From Flavobacteriaceae bacterium (GTDB lineage Bacteria; Bacteroidota; Bacteroidia; Flavobacteriales; Flavobacteriaceae): a stretch of 64,000 nt of DNA. The translations under genes were made by a program, and so were the position numbers. The stretch covers positions 25,295 through 89,294 of the forward strand of contig DQCR01000050.1 of the NCBI GenBank assembly GCA_003533785.1, given 5' to 3'. Shown here piece after piece: positions 16,791 to 26,818 of the stretch (its first letter is position 1; each line of letters opens with the position of its first letter). The notes below the pieces were generated by a model. It searched no databases, was not told where the DNA came from, and saw only the letters and a program-made list of their open reading frames with translations.

Positions 16791-17888
16791 ATGAAAAAGC
16801 TTTTTGGGATTTGGTTTGTAGTAGTATTAGGATGTTCACAAAACCCTGATTTGGTTATCAACGGATCTATAGATACGCTGGAGCCTACTAAAATCATCCG
16901 TTATATTCCGGACACCAACAATCAACCAAGACCATATGATACGGTCGTCTCGAAGGAAGGAGAATTTTCCTTCAAAATAACCGTAGACGTTCCAACACTC
17001 AACTTTATTATGGTTGAAGGGCAAGCAGGTAATTTCCCTTTTATCTCCGAGAAAGGGGAATTACAAATGAGTATTGAAACTCAAAACCTAACCAATTCTA
17101 AAGTCGTGGGAACTCTTTCCAACGATGACTTGATCGCTTTTAAAGAAAAAAGTAATGAATTTGGAGTGGGTTTGAATTCACTAACCACTCAAATCAATGA
17201 AGCCCGTCAATTCAGTGATAACTTATTGGTAGAAGAATTACAGAAACAATACCTCCAATTACAAGAGGAAATAAAAGCCTATGAAGTCTCGTTGGTCAAG
17301 GAAAAGACAAATTCTTACCTAGCCGCCTTGATGCTTGACCGGATGTTGAATACCAAAACGATGGTACCCCTTCAAGCTAAGCCCATTTTTTCTAATTACA
17401 CGTCACGCATAAAAAATACGGCTTTGGGGAGGGCAATTGAAGACAAACTCAACGCTCCCGTATCACCAACATCGATTGGCAATCAGGCTCCCAATTTTAC
17501 GGCCCCCTCACCAGACGGAACACTTATTGAACTGAGTCAACAGCTCGGAAAAATCACCATTCTTGATTTTTGGGCTTCTTGGTGTCGCCCCTGTCGAGTC
17601 GAAAATCCAAATTTGGTTCGAACCTATAATAAATTAAAGAATAAAGGGCTGCATGTAGTGAGCGTTTCTTTGGATCGAGACAAAAAAAGATGGATTCAGG
17701 CGATTCAAGACGACGGATTGAATTGGGATCATGTATCTAACTTACAGTACTGGCGCGATCCCGTTGCTCAATTGTACAAGGTGTCTTCCATTCCTGCTAC
17801 ATTTATTTTGGATGAAAATGGAGTGATAATTGCTAAAAATCTTAGGGGGCCTCAACTCGAAGCAACTCTTTCACGTTTGCTTCAATAG
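16791..17888 (+). CDS. TlpA-type thiol-disulfide oxidoreductase lipoprotein with DUF4369-like N-terminus
   Basis: 365 residues. Lipoprotein signal with Cys15 in V-V-V-L-G-C-S, a DUF4369-like beta domain (VINGSIDTLEPTK through MVEGQAGNFPF), a coiled helical middle, then a thioredoxin/TlpA domain from about residue 230 with active site W-C265-R-P-C268 and the cis-Pro in SSIPATFILDENG. It likely reduces disulfides or heme-protein cysteines in the periplasm. ATG 16791 begins the signal; the frame is open further upstream without a signal peptide. A paralogue-like protein at 49114-50478 has lost the CXXC. Confidence 0.92.
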   Translation: MKKLFGIWFVVVLGCSQNPDLVINGSIDTLEPTKIIRYIPDTNNQPRPYDTVVSKEGEFSFKITVDVPTLNFIMVEGQAGNFPFISEKGELQMSIETQNLTNSKVVGTLSNDDLIAFKEKSNEFGVGLNSLTTQINEARQFSDNLLVEELQKQYLQLQEEIKAYEVSLVKEKTNSYLAALMLDRMLNTKTMVPLQAKPIFSNYTSRIKNTALGRAIEDKLNAPVSPTSIGNQAPNFTAPSPDGTLIELSQQLGKITILDFWASWCRPCRVENPNLVRTYNKLKNKGLHVVSVSLDRDKKRWIQAIQDDGLNWDHVSNLQYWRDPVAQLYKVSSIPATFILDENGVIIAKNLRGPQLEATLSRLLQ

Positions 17889-17894
17889 AACCTA

Positions 17895-18485
17895 TTATAT
17901 AGGAACTTGGCCAAACCATTGACTAAGCAGTCCAGGAGAGATAATTAAGCTGGTCAATACACCGCCTATTGCACCACCCAAATGCGCGGAATGGCCTATT
18001 TGATCTCGTTGACTTTTCATTCCGTATACTGTGTAGGCTAAATATAGAATCACGAATAAATAACCTGGAATGGGTATGGGGAAAAACAAAAACCCAAGCT
18101 TCATTTCAGGAAAAGCCAAAAGAGCAGAAAACAAAACACCCACCACTCCCCCACTAGCACCAGCAGCAGTATAGTGAGATTTATCTCTATTGTAATACAC
18201 CCCATAGAGGCTCCCGCTGAGAACACTGGCCAAATAAATGAACCAAAAAAGCAATCCTCCAAAATAGGAAACCACATAGTCTCCAAAGAAAAATAGAGTT
18301 AACATATTGAAAAGAAGGTGATTGGTGTCAACATGTAAAAAACTCGAGCTGATCAAACGGTAATATTCTCCTTGTTGAATGGCCTCTATCTTGAGGACAT
18401 ATTTTTGAAAAAAGGAGATTTCCCGAAACCCTTTTCTCGAAACATATACGTTAGCGATAAGAATAATTATGACGAAAAAACTCAT
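17895..18485 (-). CDS. Rhomboid-family intramembrane serine protease
   Basis: 196 residues with about six helices. Catalytic Ser in G-A-S-G-G and catalytic His in S-A-H-L-G-G-A-I-G-G; the HLLFNMLTLFFFGDYV stretch carries the conserved Asn. The compact six-helix form without a cytoplasmic domain is the GlpG core type. It cleaves transmembrane substrates in the inner membrane; substrates unknown. It ends 6 bp from the convergent TlpA-like gene. Confidence 0.92.
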   Translation of the reverse strand: MSFFVIIILIANVYVSRKGFREISFFQKYVLKIEAIQQGEYYRLISSSFLHVDTNHLLFNMLTLFFFGDYVVSYFGGLLFWFIYLASVLSGSLYGVYYNRDKSHYTAAGASGGVVGVLFSALLAFPEMKLGFLFFPIPIPGYLFVILYLAYTVYGMKSQRDQIGHSAHLGGAIGGVLTSLIISPGLLSQWFGQVPI

Positions 18486-18518
18486 GAGTATTGCCCTGTT
18501 TTAGCAATCGCAATGTAG

Positions 18519-18526
18519 TATATTTG
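18519..18526 (+). promoter_or_regulatory. -7 promoter box TATATTTG of the acyltransferase gene
   Basis: Exact TAnnTTTG match, 17 nt upstream of the TTG start at 18544. Confidence 0.5.
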
Positions 18527-18543
18527 CTTCAAAGACTTAACGA

Positions 18544-19428
18544 TTGAACCGAATCTTATTTTATTTAATAGTCCCGTTTTTATACGGCTTTTCGTTACTC
18601 CCCTTTTGGTTTCTTTATAGATTTTCCAATGGTCTTTCTTTTTTCCTCTATCGTGTTGTTGGCTATAGAAAAAAAATGATCAATAACTACTTAGAAAGAA
18701 TTTTCCCAGAAAAAAATTCCAAAGAACGAGCACAAATCATTGTCAAATTTTACACGAATCTCAGTGATATCATAGTGGAAACACTTAAGAGTATCACCCT
18801 GTCACCTTCCAACATCCAAAAACGTTTTAAAGTGGTCAACGTAGAAGCACTAACGCAATATGAAAAAAAAAATCGCTCTGTTTTTATTTTGTGTGGTCAT
18901 TTCTCCAATTGGGAATGGATGGCTTCTTTAGGACTTCAATTTGAAAAGCTACACCCTTATCTAATTTATTCCCCTCTTAAAAACACCCATTTCAACCGAT
19001 TCCTTAGTCGAATTCGAAAAAAATATCGAATTCTTCTATTGCCGAGAAAAGAAACCGCCAGCACGATACACCAAAACCAAACTATTGGGCAAGCAGGCGT
19101 ATACGGCTTTGCGATGGATCAAACTCCAAAACTGAAATCAAAATCCTATTGGAAAGAATTCCTAGGCATAAGAGTACCTGTTTTTACAGGGGCAGAACGT
19201 TTGGCAAAAAAGTACAATATACCACTTGTATATGCATCCATAAATCGCTTAAAAAGAGGTTATTATGAAGTAAAATTTGAAGTTTTAGAAGAAAACTCAA
19301 AAAGCACCTTAGATAACGATATTACGGATCGTTTTTACACAAAATTAGAAACACAAATTTACAAAGATCCTTCTCAATATCTTTGGTCTCATCGTCGATT
19401 TAAGCATGAAGGAAGAGAACCTAAATGA
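18544..19428 (+). CDS. LpxL/HtrB-type lysophospholipid acyltransferase
   Basis: 294 residues starting at TTG 18544 (MNRILFYLIVPF); no upstream in-frame ATG was found. One N-terminal membrane helix, then the acyltransferase motif block L-C-G-H-F-S-N-W-E-W (H-x4-E/D type) and GFAMDQTPK. The family adds secondary acyl chains to lipid A (LpxL/LpxM) or makes ornithine-lipid-type products; which of these cannot be decided. It overlaps the convergent glmM by 8 nt. Confidence 0.88.
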   Translation: MNRILFYLIVPFLYGFSLLPFWFLYRFSNGLSFFLYRVVGYRKKMINNYLERIFPEKNSKERAQIIVKFYTNLSDIIVETLKSITLSPSNIQKRFKVVNVEALTQYEKKNRSVFILCGHFSNWEWMASLGLQFEKLHPYLIYSPLKNTHFNRFLSRIRKKYRILLLPRKETASTIHQNQTIGQAGVYGFAMDQTPKLKSKSYWKEFLGIRVPVFTGAERLAKKYNIPLVYASINRLKRGYYEVKFEVLEENSKSTLDNDITDRFYTKLETQIYKDPSQYLWSHRRFKHEGREPK

Positions 19429-20803
19429 AATCAGTCAGTATGCCAATAAATTTTTCTGCTAAAGTATTGGCTTCCGCTTGACTAGGTGCTTCAGTGTATA
19501 TTCGAATTATAGGCTCCGTATTAGACTTTCTCAGGTGCACCCAACTCTCGTCAAATTCAATTTTGACGCCATCAATGGTTAAAGGTTGATGTTCTGCAAA
19601 TCGATGGCTGACCTTATCTAGAAGAACATCCACGTTCATCCCACTTTTTAATTGCAATTTCTTCTTGCTCATGAAGAATTCAGGATAGGTGGCTTTTAAA
19701 CTCGAAACCGATTGCTTTTTTTCGGCCAATAGAGATAAAAATAACGCGATACCAATCAAAGCGTCTCGCCCATAGTGGAGTTCAGGATAAATGATTCCTC
19801 CATTTCCTTCACCACCAATAACCGCATGGGTTTTTTTCATGGCTCGAACCACGTTTACCTCTCCCACAGCTGCTGCGGTGTATGTTCCTCCATATTTTTG
19901 AGTTATTGATTTCAGGGCACGTGTGGAGGACAGATTGGAAGCGGTATTTCCTGGTGTTTTCGATAAGACATAGTCGGCACAAGCAACTAGTGTGTATTCC
20001 TCTCCAAACATCTGACCTTTTTCATCGACGAAGGCCAATCGGTCCACATCAGGGTCGACAACAAGGCCAAAATCTGCTTTTTCCCTAACAACCGTTTCGC
20101 AAAGATCACCCAAATGCTCTTTAAGTGGCTCAGGGTTGTGGGGGAAGATGCCTGTGGGCTCGCAATACAATGGGTGCATTCTAACCCCTAAAGCTTTTAA
20201 AAGGGGTGGAATGGCTAAACCACCCGTTGAATTAACCGCATCCACTACAACACTCAGGCTACTAGCTTGGATAGCCTCTTGGTTTACTAACGGGAGGGCG
20301 AGAATAGCAGCGATGTGTTCCTGAATGTAATTTGACTTAATGGAAAGTGTTCCGAGATCATCTACTCCCACAAATTCAAAAGCGTTTTTGGAGACCAATT
20401 CTAAAATAGTAGCCCCGTCGTTTGCCGAAACAAATTCTCCTTTATCGTTAAGTAGTTTTAGTGCATTCCATTGTTTGGGATTATGACTAGCCGTTAATAT
20501 AATCCCCCCTTGGGCTTGCTCAAAAACTACAGCCATCTCAACTGTCGGGGTGGTAGATAGTCCCGCATCAAGTACATTAATTCCTTGTGCTAGAAGAGTA
20601 TTTTGGACCAAGCCTTGAATCATTGCTCCCGACAATCGAGCATCACGACCCAGAACTACTGATATTGGTTTATTGGAATGAAGTTGACGCAACCAAGTTC
20701 CATAAGCCGCAGCAAAACGAACAGCATCTAGGGGGGTCAGGTTCTCTTCGGGAGCACCACCGATGGTGCCACGGATTCCTGATATAGATTTTATTAATGT
20801 CAT
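19421..20803 (-). CDS. glmM: Phosphoglucosamine mutase
   Basis: 460 residues. Seen: GIRGTIGG near the N-terminus, the phosphoserine loop T-A-S-H-N-P-K-Q-W-N-A-L-K-L, the Mg site DPDVDRLAFVD, and the sugar-binding GGEGNGG. These match the hexose-phosphate mutase superfamily. In Bacteroidota this form is usually annotated GlmM, converting glucosamine-6-P to glucosamine-1-P for peptidoglycan and LPS precursors; a phosphomannomutase role is an alternative. The gene starts at an ATG placed 4 nt from a -7 box. Confidence 0.9.
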   Translation of the reverse strand: MTLIKSISGIRGTIGGAPEENLTPLDAVRFAAAYGTWLRQLHSNKPISVVLGRDARLSGAMIQGLVQNTLLAQGINVLDAGLSTTPTVEMAVVFEQAQGGIILTASHNPKQWNALKLLNDKGEFVSANDGATILELVSKNAFEFVGVDDLGTLSIKSNYIQEHIAAILALPLVNQEAIQASSLSVVVDAVNSTGGLAIPPLLKALGVRMHPLYCEPTGIFPHNPEPLKEHLGDLCETVVREKADFGLVVDPDVDRLAFVDEKGQMFGEEYTLVACADYVLSKTPGNTASNLSSTRALKSITQKYGGTYTAAAVGEVNVVRAMKKTHAVIGGEGNGGIIYPELHYGRDALIGIALFLSLLAEKKQSVSSLKATYPEFFMSKKKLQLKSGMNVDVLLDKVSHRFAEHQPLTIDGVKIEFDESWVHLRKSNTEPIIRIYTEAPSQAEANTLAEKFIGILTDFI

Positions 20804-20807
20804 ATTT

Positions 20808-20815
20808 CAAAAGTA
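20808..20815 (-). promoter_or_regulatory. -7 promoter box TACTTTTG of glmM
   Basis: Exact minus-strand TAnnTTTG match ending 4 nt before the ATG at 20803. With the SRP RNA spacing, the transcript would start on the A of the start codon. Confidence 0.6.
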
Positions 20816-20915
20816 CGGATTCCCCTTTTGAGAGTGGACTGGGCCTTGATTAGTTTTCCACAATACTTGCTTATAATTATCAAGATCGCTAACTATAAAT
20901 TGTCCGCTACCGTTG

Positions 20916-20923
20916 TACCTTTG
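20916..20923 (+). promoter_or_regulatory. -7 promoter box TACCTTTG of the acpH-like gene
   Basis: Exact TAnnTTTG match ending 4 nt before the GTG at 20928, again predicting a leaderless mRNA. Confidence 0.6.
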
Positions 20924-20927
20924 ATGA

Positions 20928-21557
20928 GTGAATTATCTGGCACACATCTACCTCTCTGGCTCCAGCGTGCTGCACTCTGTAGGTAATTTTATTGCTGATG
21001 ATGTGAAGGGCTCCGATTGGAAAAATTATCCCAAAGCAATTCAAGACGGGATAACCCTTCATCGTGCCATTGATTCATTTACCGACAATCATATTTTATT
21101 TAAAAAGCACGTTCGATTGCTCTTTCCCAAATACCGACATTACAGTAGAGTGATTGTTGATATGTATTACGATCATCTTCTTGCCCATCATTGGTCGCGC
21201 TATCATCCTTTGTCACTAAATAGATTTGCTCAAAAATTTTACAATGATTTGGAGAAATATTTGAACCTACTCCCAAAAGGATATAACCAACGAATACTCA
21301 TAATAAAAAGAGAAAATTGGTTGCTGAAGTACAAATCCAAGGAAAGTTTAAAAGACGTTTTAAAACAAATGGAGAGCCGTACTCAGTTTCCTTCGAACTT
21401 AAGTGAATCAACAGAGGAACTAACACTTCATTGGGATCTTTTAAGTCAAGATTTTAAGATTTTTTTTAAAGACCTGTGTGTTTTTTGCAAAAGCCACCCA
21501 AAGAGTGGCGTTTATCAAGAATTACCGTATTTTAAGGATCTAAATTCAGTATTATGA
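20928..21557 (+). CDS. Acyl carrier protein phosphodiesterase-like (AcpH, DUF479)
   Basis: 209 residues beginning at GTG 20928 with MNYLAHIYLSG, the usual family N-terminus, so the ATG at 20924 (out of frame) is not the start. Conserved His/Asp features of an HD-like fold: N-F-I-A-D-D-V-K-G, then LHRAIDSFTDNH and DMYYDHLLAHHW. AcpH removes phosphopantetheine from holo-ACP. The protein overlaps the next gene's start by ATGA. Confidence 0.85.
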   Translation: MNYLAHIYLSGSSVLHSVGNFIADDVKGSDWKNYPKAIQDGITLHRAIDSFTDNHILFKKHVRLLFPKYRHYSRVIVDMYYDHLLAHHWSRYHPLSLNRFAQKFYNDLEKYLNLLPKGYNQRILIIKRENWLLKYKSKESLKDVLKQMESRTQFPSNLSESTEELTLHWDLLSQDFKIFFKDLCVFCKSHPKSGVYQELPYFKDLNSVL

Positions 21558-23221
21558 CCCGAAATCTATTAATCCTATTTGGAATAATCCTACTCATACA
21601 ATGTCAGAATCCTTCAAACCATCCCAAAGCTGCAGTTGTTTCAGCTAGAGAGGAAGCCTCTTCAATTGGCCTTGCCATTTTAAAACAAGGGGGGAATGCT
21701 TTTGATGCAATGGTAGCAACCCATTTGGCCCTAGCGGTCTGCTACCCCAATGCTGGAAACATCGGCGGAGGAGGCTTTTTAGTGTATCGGAATGCCGATG
21801 GAACCGTTGGAAGTTTAGATTTTAGAGAAAAAGCTCCTGCTGCTGCCACAGAAGATATGTATCTTGATGCTGCAGGTGAAGTGATCCCAGACAAGAGCAC
21901 ACTGGGAGGTCTAGCAGTAGGTGTTCCAGGCTCAATTGATGGGATTCTTCGTATTCATGAAAAACTCGGTTCACTCCCCTTTGTCGATTTGGTTCAGCCG
22001 GCTATCGATTTAGCAGAAAAAGGGTTTGTTGTAACAGAAAAGCAAGCCGAAAGCTTAGCATCTAAGAGAGAAGAGTTTATTTTGATTAACGGGATAAATA
22101 GCCGATTTTCGAAAACGTATCAGGTGGGTGACACTATAAAAAATCCTGAAATGGCGGCATCGCTTCGACGCATTCAGTTGACGGGCAGAGTGGGATTTTA
22201 TGAAGGAAAAACAGCCCAGTTGATTATTGATCGTTTAGCAGAAACTGAAGGAATTATTTCTTTAGAAGATTTAAAAAATTACGAAGCCGTGTGGAGAGAT
22301 CCACATCAATTCAATTACAAAGATTTAGCGATGATATCAATGGCACCCCCTTCTAGTGGAGGGCTCTGTCTAAATCAATTGTTCGGAATGATTGAACCTT
22401 ATAATATTGGTCAATACGATCATAATTCAATAGAAGCCATGCAGCTAATGATAGAAGCAGAGAGACGCTCGTATGCCGATCGGTCAGAATATATGGGTGA
22501 TCCAGATTTCGTCACTATCCCCATAGACAGCCTAGCAGATCCCGCCTATCTCAATCGCAGAATGACCAGTTTTAATTGGAATAAACCTACGCTTTCTTCG
22601 GAAATAAAAGCAGGGGAAATTCAATGGGAAGAAAGTGATGAAACAACCCACTATTCTATTTTAGACCAAAATGGAAATGCTGTGGCTGTCACTACTACCC
22701 TCAATGGAAGCTATGGGTCTAAAGTATATGTGGAAGCGGGTGGTTTTTTCCTAAACAATGAAATGGATGACTTTAGCAGTAAGCCAGGAACACCTAATAT
22801 GTTTGGAATGATTGGTAACAAGGCCAATGCTATTGCTCCTGGTAAACGAATGCTCAGTTCAATGACCCCAACAATTGTTGAAAAAGACGGAACACTATGG
22901 ATGATCCTAGGGACACCAGGAGGCTCTACGATTATCACTTCAGTTTTTCAGACCATTCTCAACGTCTATGAGTTTGGAATGGATATGCAAGCCGCAGTGG
23001 AAGCGCCCCGATTCCATCATCAATGGCTTCCCGATTTGGTGGAATTGGAACCGGGTAGGTTCACCAAGGAACAAATCCAATCATTGAAAGAAAAAAACTA
23101 TCCTATTGAAGAAAAAGAACCACGAATCATTGGTCGTGTAGATGCAATTTTAGTTTCAAAAGAGGGCATTATTTCAACAGGATCCGACCCAAGAGGGGAT
23201 GATGCGGCCGCGATTTGGTAA
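21554..23221 (+). CDS. ggt: Gamma-glutamyltransferase lipoprotein
   Basis: 555 residues. Lipoprotein signal with lipobox L-L-I-Q-C (Cys17). Large-subunit pattern GGNAFDAMVATHLALAVCYP and GGGGFLVYRNADG; the autoprocessing nucleophile is the first Thr of the small subunit in S-D-E-T-T-H-Y-S, followed by AVAVTTTLNGSYGS and the LSSMTPTIV oxyanion region. It cleaves glutathione and other gamma-glutamyl compounds on the outside of the inner membrane or the inner face of the outer membrane. Translationally coupled to acpH by a 4-nt overlap. Confidence 0.94.
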   Translation: MTRNLLILFGIILLIQCQNPSNHPKAAVVSAREEASSIGLAILKQGGNAFDAMVATHLALAVCYPNAGNIGGGGFLVYRNADGTVGSLDFREKAPAAATEDMYLDAAGEVIPDKSTLGGLAVGVPGSIDGILRIHEKLGSLPFVDLVQPAIDLAEKGFVVTEKQAESLASKREEFILINGINSRFSKTYQVGDTIKNPEMAASLRRIQLTGRVGFYEGKTAQLIIDRLAETEGIISLEDLKNYEAVWRDPHQFNYKDLAMISMAPPSSGGLCLNQLFGMIEPYNIGQYDHNSIEAMQLMIEAERRSYADRSEYMGDPDFVTIPIDSLADPAYLNRRMTSFNWNKPTLSSEIKAGEIQWEESDETTHYSILDQNGNAVAVTTTLNGSYGSKVYVEAGGFFLNNEMDDFSSKPGTPNMFGMIGNKANAIAPGKRMLSSMTPTIVEKDGTLWMILGTPGGSTIITSVFQTILNVYEFGMDMQAAVEAPRFHHQWLPDLVELEPGRFTKEQIQSLKEKNYPIEEKEPRIIGRVDAILVSKEGIISTGSDPRGDDAAAIW

Positions 23222-23267
23222 CAATAAAACAACGACCCCATACTAGTGTTTTTCGAGTGGAAAATGC

Positions 23268-23275
23268 TATTTTTG
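23268..23275 (+). promoter_or_regulatory. -7 promoter box TATTTTTG of uvrA
   Basis: Exact TAnnTTTG match, 7 nt before the uvrA ATG. A GGAGG follows immediately (23275-23279), but the predicted transcription start at about 23280 would leave it out of the mRNA. Confidence 0.55.
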
Positions 23276-23282
23276 GAGGCTT

Positions 23283-26123
23283 ATGAAGGAGGAAAAAGGT
23301 GTGATCGAAGTCCAAGGAGCTCGTGTTCACAATTTAAAAAATATTGATGTTTCAATCCCTCGTGAAAAACTAGTTGTGATCACAGGCCTGTCAGGTAGTG
23401 GTAAGTCATCACTAGCTTTTGAAACCATCTATGCGGAAGGTCAACGTCGTTACATGGAAACTTTTTCCGCCTATGTCCGCCAATTTCTAGGCAACTTGGA
23501 ACGTCCAGATGTGGATAAAATAGATGGCCTTTCCCCTGTCATTGCCATTGAACAAAAAACAACTTCTAGAAGTCCACGATCCACAGTGGGTACCATTACA
23601 GAACTATACGATTATTTACGACTTCTCTTCGCACGGATTGGAACCGCCTACAGCTATATCAGCCACAAGAAAATGGTAAGCTATAGCGATGCTCAAATTT
23701 TGGCCTTAATACAAAAAGAGTTTCAGGAAAAAAAAATAGCCCTCCTCGCTCCTATTATCAAATCCAGAAAAGGCCATTATCGCGAGCTTTTTGAAAATCT
23801 TCTCAAGCAAGGCTTCATACGAGTCCGTGTAGACGGCCTTATTGAAGATCTAAAGCCAGGTATGAAGCTAGATCGCTACAAAACCCATGATATTGAATTG
23901 GTTGTGGATCGTGTCAAAATGGACAAAACAGCCAATCTTGATAAGCGATTGGAAGATTCCGTAGCCACAGCTATGGAATTTGGTGACAACAGCTTATTGA
24001 TTATAGATTTGGATTCAGAGAAACAACGTTATTTTAGTCGTAATCTGATGTGTCCTGATAGCGGACTTTCCTACCCCAAGCCAGAACCCAACAGCTTTTC
24101 TTTCAATTCCCCCAAAGGCATGTGTCCTAATTGTAAAGGATTGGGGGTGCAACAGGTTTTGAACCAAGACAAAATTATTCCAGACAGATCAATACCTATC
24201 AACAAAGGCGGTATTATCCCACTAGGGGAACGAAAAAACAATTGGGCATTTAAACAAATAGAAGTCATTGCCAAATGCTATGGCTTTTCGTTAAATGATC
24301 CCATTGAAAAAATTCCTAATGAAGCCTTACAAGTCATCCTCAAAGGGGGGAAAGAAAAATTTTCAATTCCGTCCAAGTCACTAGGGATTACACGCGACTA
24401 TAAAATTGATTACGAAGGGATAGAAAATTTCATTCAATATCAATATCTGAATAGTGAATCTTCTGGAATCAAACGATGGGCAAAAGCTTTTATGGATGAA
24501 AAAAAGTGTTCCAGTTGCAATGGGCAACGACTCAAGAAAGAAGCGCAATACTTTAAAATCAATGATGCCACTATTGGGGAGTTGACGAGTATGGATTTGA
24601 TCGACCTCTATAGATGGTTCGAGCAATTACCGGAAATGCTAACCTCCAATGAAAATAAAATTGCTTTAGAGCTACTTAAAGAGCTGAAAATGCGAACGCG
24701 TTTCCTTCTCGATGTTGGTTTGAACTATTTGACCCTTAATCGCTCGTCTCGATCGCTCTCAGGAGGAGAAGCTCAACGAATACGGCTTGCAACCCAAATA
24801 GGTTCACAACTTGTTGGGGTGCTCTATATTCTTGATGAACCCAGTATTGGTCTCCATCAAAGAGATAATCAACGCTTGATTGCGTCTTTGGAGTCACTTC
24901 GGGACATGGGTAATTCAATCATCGTTGTGGAGCACGATAAGGACATGATATTACGGTCCGATCATGTCATTGACATGGGACCGTTTGCAGGGAAAAATGG
25001 GGGTGAGATAATCTCAGAAGGTCCTCCAAATGAGCTTAGCAACCTAAAGACGCTAACGGCGGCTTACCTCACGCAACAAAAAATAATTCCCATACCCCAA
25101 AAACGACGTACCGGAAATGGGAATGCCATCGACCTAAAAGGATGCAAAGGAAACAATCTTAAAAACATTAACCTTAGCTTGCCTTTGGGGATAATGATTG
25201 GTATTACTGGGGTGTCTGGAAGTGGTAAGTCCACACTAATCAACGAAACCCTTTACCCAATTCTCAATGCTTATTATTTTAATGGAGTGAAGGAACCCCT
25301 TCCCTACAAGTCAATTTCTGGTTTAGAATATTTAGATAAGGTAGTAGATATCAACCAAAGTCCTATTGGACGAACGCCTCGAAGTAATCCAGCGACTTAC
25401 ACAGGTGTTTTCAGTGAAATTAGAACTCTTTTCACCAAAACGCCAGAAGCACAAATCCGAGGATATAAGCCAGGTAGATTCAGTTTTAATGTGAAAGGAG
25501 GGCGTTGCGAGACCTGCCAGGGAGGGGGAATGCGTGTCATTGAAATGAATTTCTTACCCGATGTCTACATTGAATGTGAAGACTGTCAAGGAAAACGCTT
25601 CAACAGAGAAACTCTTGAGATAAGGTATCGTGGAAAGTCTATTGCCGATGTCCTATCCATGACCATAAACGAGGCAGTCACTTTTTTTGAGTCGATCCCC
25701 AAAATATACAAGAAATTAAAAACCATCCAAGAAGTTGGGTTAGGCTATGTTGCTTTAGGTCAGTCCTCCACAACGCTATCGGGTGGGGAAGCTCAACGAA
25801 TAAAATTAGCTGCGGAACTTTCCAAGAGAGATACAGGAAAAACAATTTATATTTTAGATGAACCAACAACTGGATTGCACTTTGAAGATATTCGGGTACT
25901 TATGGAAATGCTCAATCGATTGGTAGACAAAGGAAATACTGTATTGATTATAGAACACAACTTGGATGTAATCAAATTAGTTGACTACGTTATTGATATT
26001 GGCCCAGAAGGAGGAAAAGGTGGCGGACAATTGGTTGGAGAAGGCACACCCGAATCTCTTGCAATCCAAAAAAACAGTCATACCGCCACCTATTTAGCTA
26101 TCGAATTAACCCCAAAAACATAA
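23283..26123 (+). CDS. uvrA: UvrABC excinuclease subunit A
   Basis: 946 residues, full length. Two ABC ATPase modules: Walker [10 protein letters not shown] near residue 36 and G-V-S-G-S-G-K-S-T near residue 645; signatures [15 protein letters not shown] and [15 protein letters not shown]; Walker [14 protein letters not shown] and [13 protein letters not shown]. Zinc modules include C-P-N-C, C-S-S-C and C-E-T-C ... C-E-D-C. It recognises bulky DNA damage and loads UvrB. It heads a run with the LOG protein 3 nt downstream and the M1-like gene 2 nt after that. Confidence 0.98.
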   Translation: MKEEKGVIEVQGARVHNLKNIDVSIPREKLVVITGLSGSGKSSLAFETIYAEGQRRYMETFSAYVRQFLGNLERPDVDKIDGLSPVIAIEQKTTSRSPRSTVGTITELYDYLRLLFARIGTAYSYISHKKMVSYSDAQILALIQKEFQEKKIALLAPIIKSRKGHYRELFENLLKQGFIRVRVDGLIEDLKPGMKLDRYKTHDIELVVDRVKMDKTANLDKRLEDSVATAMEFGDNSLLIIDLDSEKQRYFSRNLMCPDSGLSYPKPEPNSFSFNSPKGMCPNCKGLGVQQVLNQDKIIPDRSIPINKGGIIPLGERKNNWAFKQIEVIAKCYGFSLNDPIEKIPNEALQVILKGGKEKFSIPSKSLGITRDYKIDYEGIENFIQYQYLNSESSGIKRWAKAFMDEKKCSSCNGQRLKKEAQYFKINDATIGELTSMDLIDLYRWFEQLPEMLTSNENKIALELLKELKMRTRFLLDVGLNYLTLNRSSRSLSGGEAQRIRLATQIGSQLVGVLYILDEPSIGLHQRDNQRLIASLESLRDMGNSIIVVEHDKDMILRSDHVIDMGPFAGKNGGEIISEGPPNELSNLKTLTAAYLTQQKIIPIPQKRRTGNGNAIDLKGCKGNNLKNINLSLPLGIMIGITGVSGSGKSTLINETLYPILNAYYFNGVKEPLPYKSISGLEYLDKVVDINQSPIGRTPRSNPATYTGVFSEIRTLFTKTPEAQIRGYKPGRFSFNVKGGRCETCQGGGMRVIEMNFLPDVYIECEDCQGKRFNRETLEIRYRGKSIADVLSMTINEAVTFFESIPKIYKKLKTIQEVGLGYVALGQSSTTLSGGEAQRIKLAAELSKRDTGKTIYILDEPTTGLHFEDIRVLMEMLNRLVDKGNTVLIIEHNLDVIKLVDYVIDIGPEGGKGGGQLVGEGTPESLAIQKNSHTATYLAIELTPKT

Positions 26124-26126
26124 TCC

Positions 26127-26816
26127 ATGTCAACTAACAAACATCCACAAAAAAATTGGAGTGCAATCAAAGCAAATGACTCTTGGGCTCTATTCAAGAT
26201 CATGAGTGAGTTTGTGGAAGGTTATGAGCGATTAGGTGCTATAGGGCCTTGTATTTCAATTTTTGGATCGGCCCGAACAGAAGCAACGGATCCCACTTAC
26301 CAACTGACCAAAAAAATATCATATGCCATAGTAAAGCACGGTTATGGGGTAATTACAGGAGGTGGTCCAGGCATCATGGAAGCTGCCAATCGGGGTGCAC
26401 AAGAAGCAAAGGGATTATCTGTAGGATTGAATATAAATCTTCCTTTTGAACAACAGAGCAATCCCTATATTGATACCGATAAGAGCATCAATTTTGAGTA
26501 TTTTTTTGTTCGAAAAGTAATGTTTGTTAAGTACGCACAAGGCTTTGTAGTAATGCCTGGTGGATTGGGTACCCTAGATGAATTATTTGAAGCTCTCACT
26601 CTAATTCAGACTGAAAAAATCAAATCGTTTCCTATTTTACTTGTTGGTAAGAATTATTGGTCTGGTTTGATGGAATGGATCAAATCGCAGTTACTTACTA
26701 AGAAAAATATAAGTCCAGAAGATTTGAACCTGATTGAAGTCGTAGACACTCCAGAAGAAGTCCTTCAAGCTTTAGATAAGTTTCACACTAAGGACAGCTT
26801 CCGTCCGAATTTTTAA
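26127..26816 (+). CDS. LOG family protein (TIGR00730, Rossmann fold)
   Basis: 229 residues. Motifs: ISIFGSARTEATDPTY, GYGVITGGGPGIMEAANRGAQEA, and the catalytic P-G-G-L-G-T-L-D-E. Homologues (LONELY GUY) hydrolyse cytokinin ribotides or act on AMP; many bacterial copies have no known biological role. It is cotranscribed with uvrA. Confidence 0.93.
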   Translation: MSTNKHPQKNWSAIKANDSWALFKIMSEFVEGYERLGAIGPCISIFGSARTEATDPTYQLTKKISYAIVKHGYGVITGGGPGIMEAANRGAQEAKGLSVGLNINLPFEQQSNPYIDTDKSINFEYFFVRKVMFVKYAQGFVVMPGGLGTLDELFEALTLIQTEKIKSFPILLVGKNYWSGLMEWIKSQLLTKKNISPEDLNLIEVVDTPEEVLQALDKFHTKDSFRPNF

Positions 26817-26818
26817 AT

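Noticed and set aside
23275-23279. GGAGG before uvrA as a Shine-Dalgarno site
   Set aside because: It lies 3 nt from the ATG and directly after the -7 box; the predicted transcript begins after it, and Bacteroidota do not rely on such sites.
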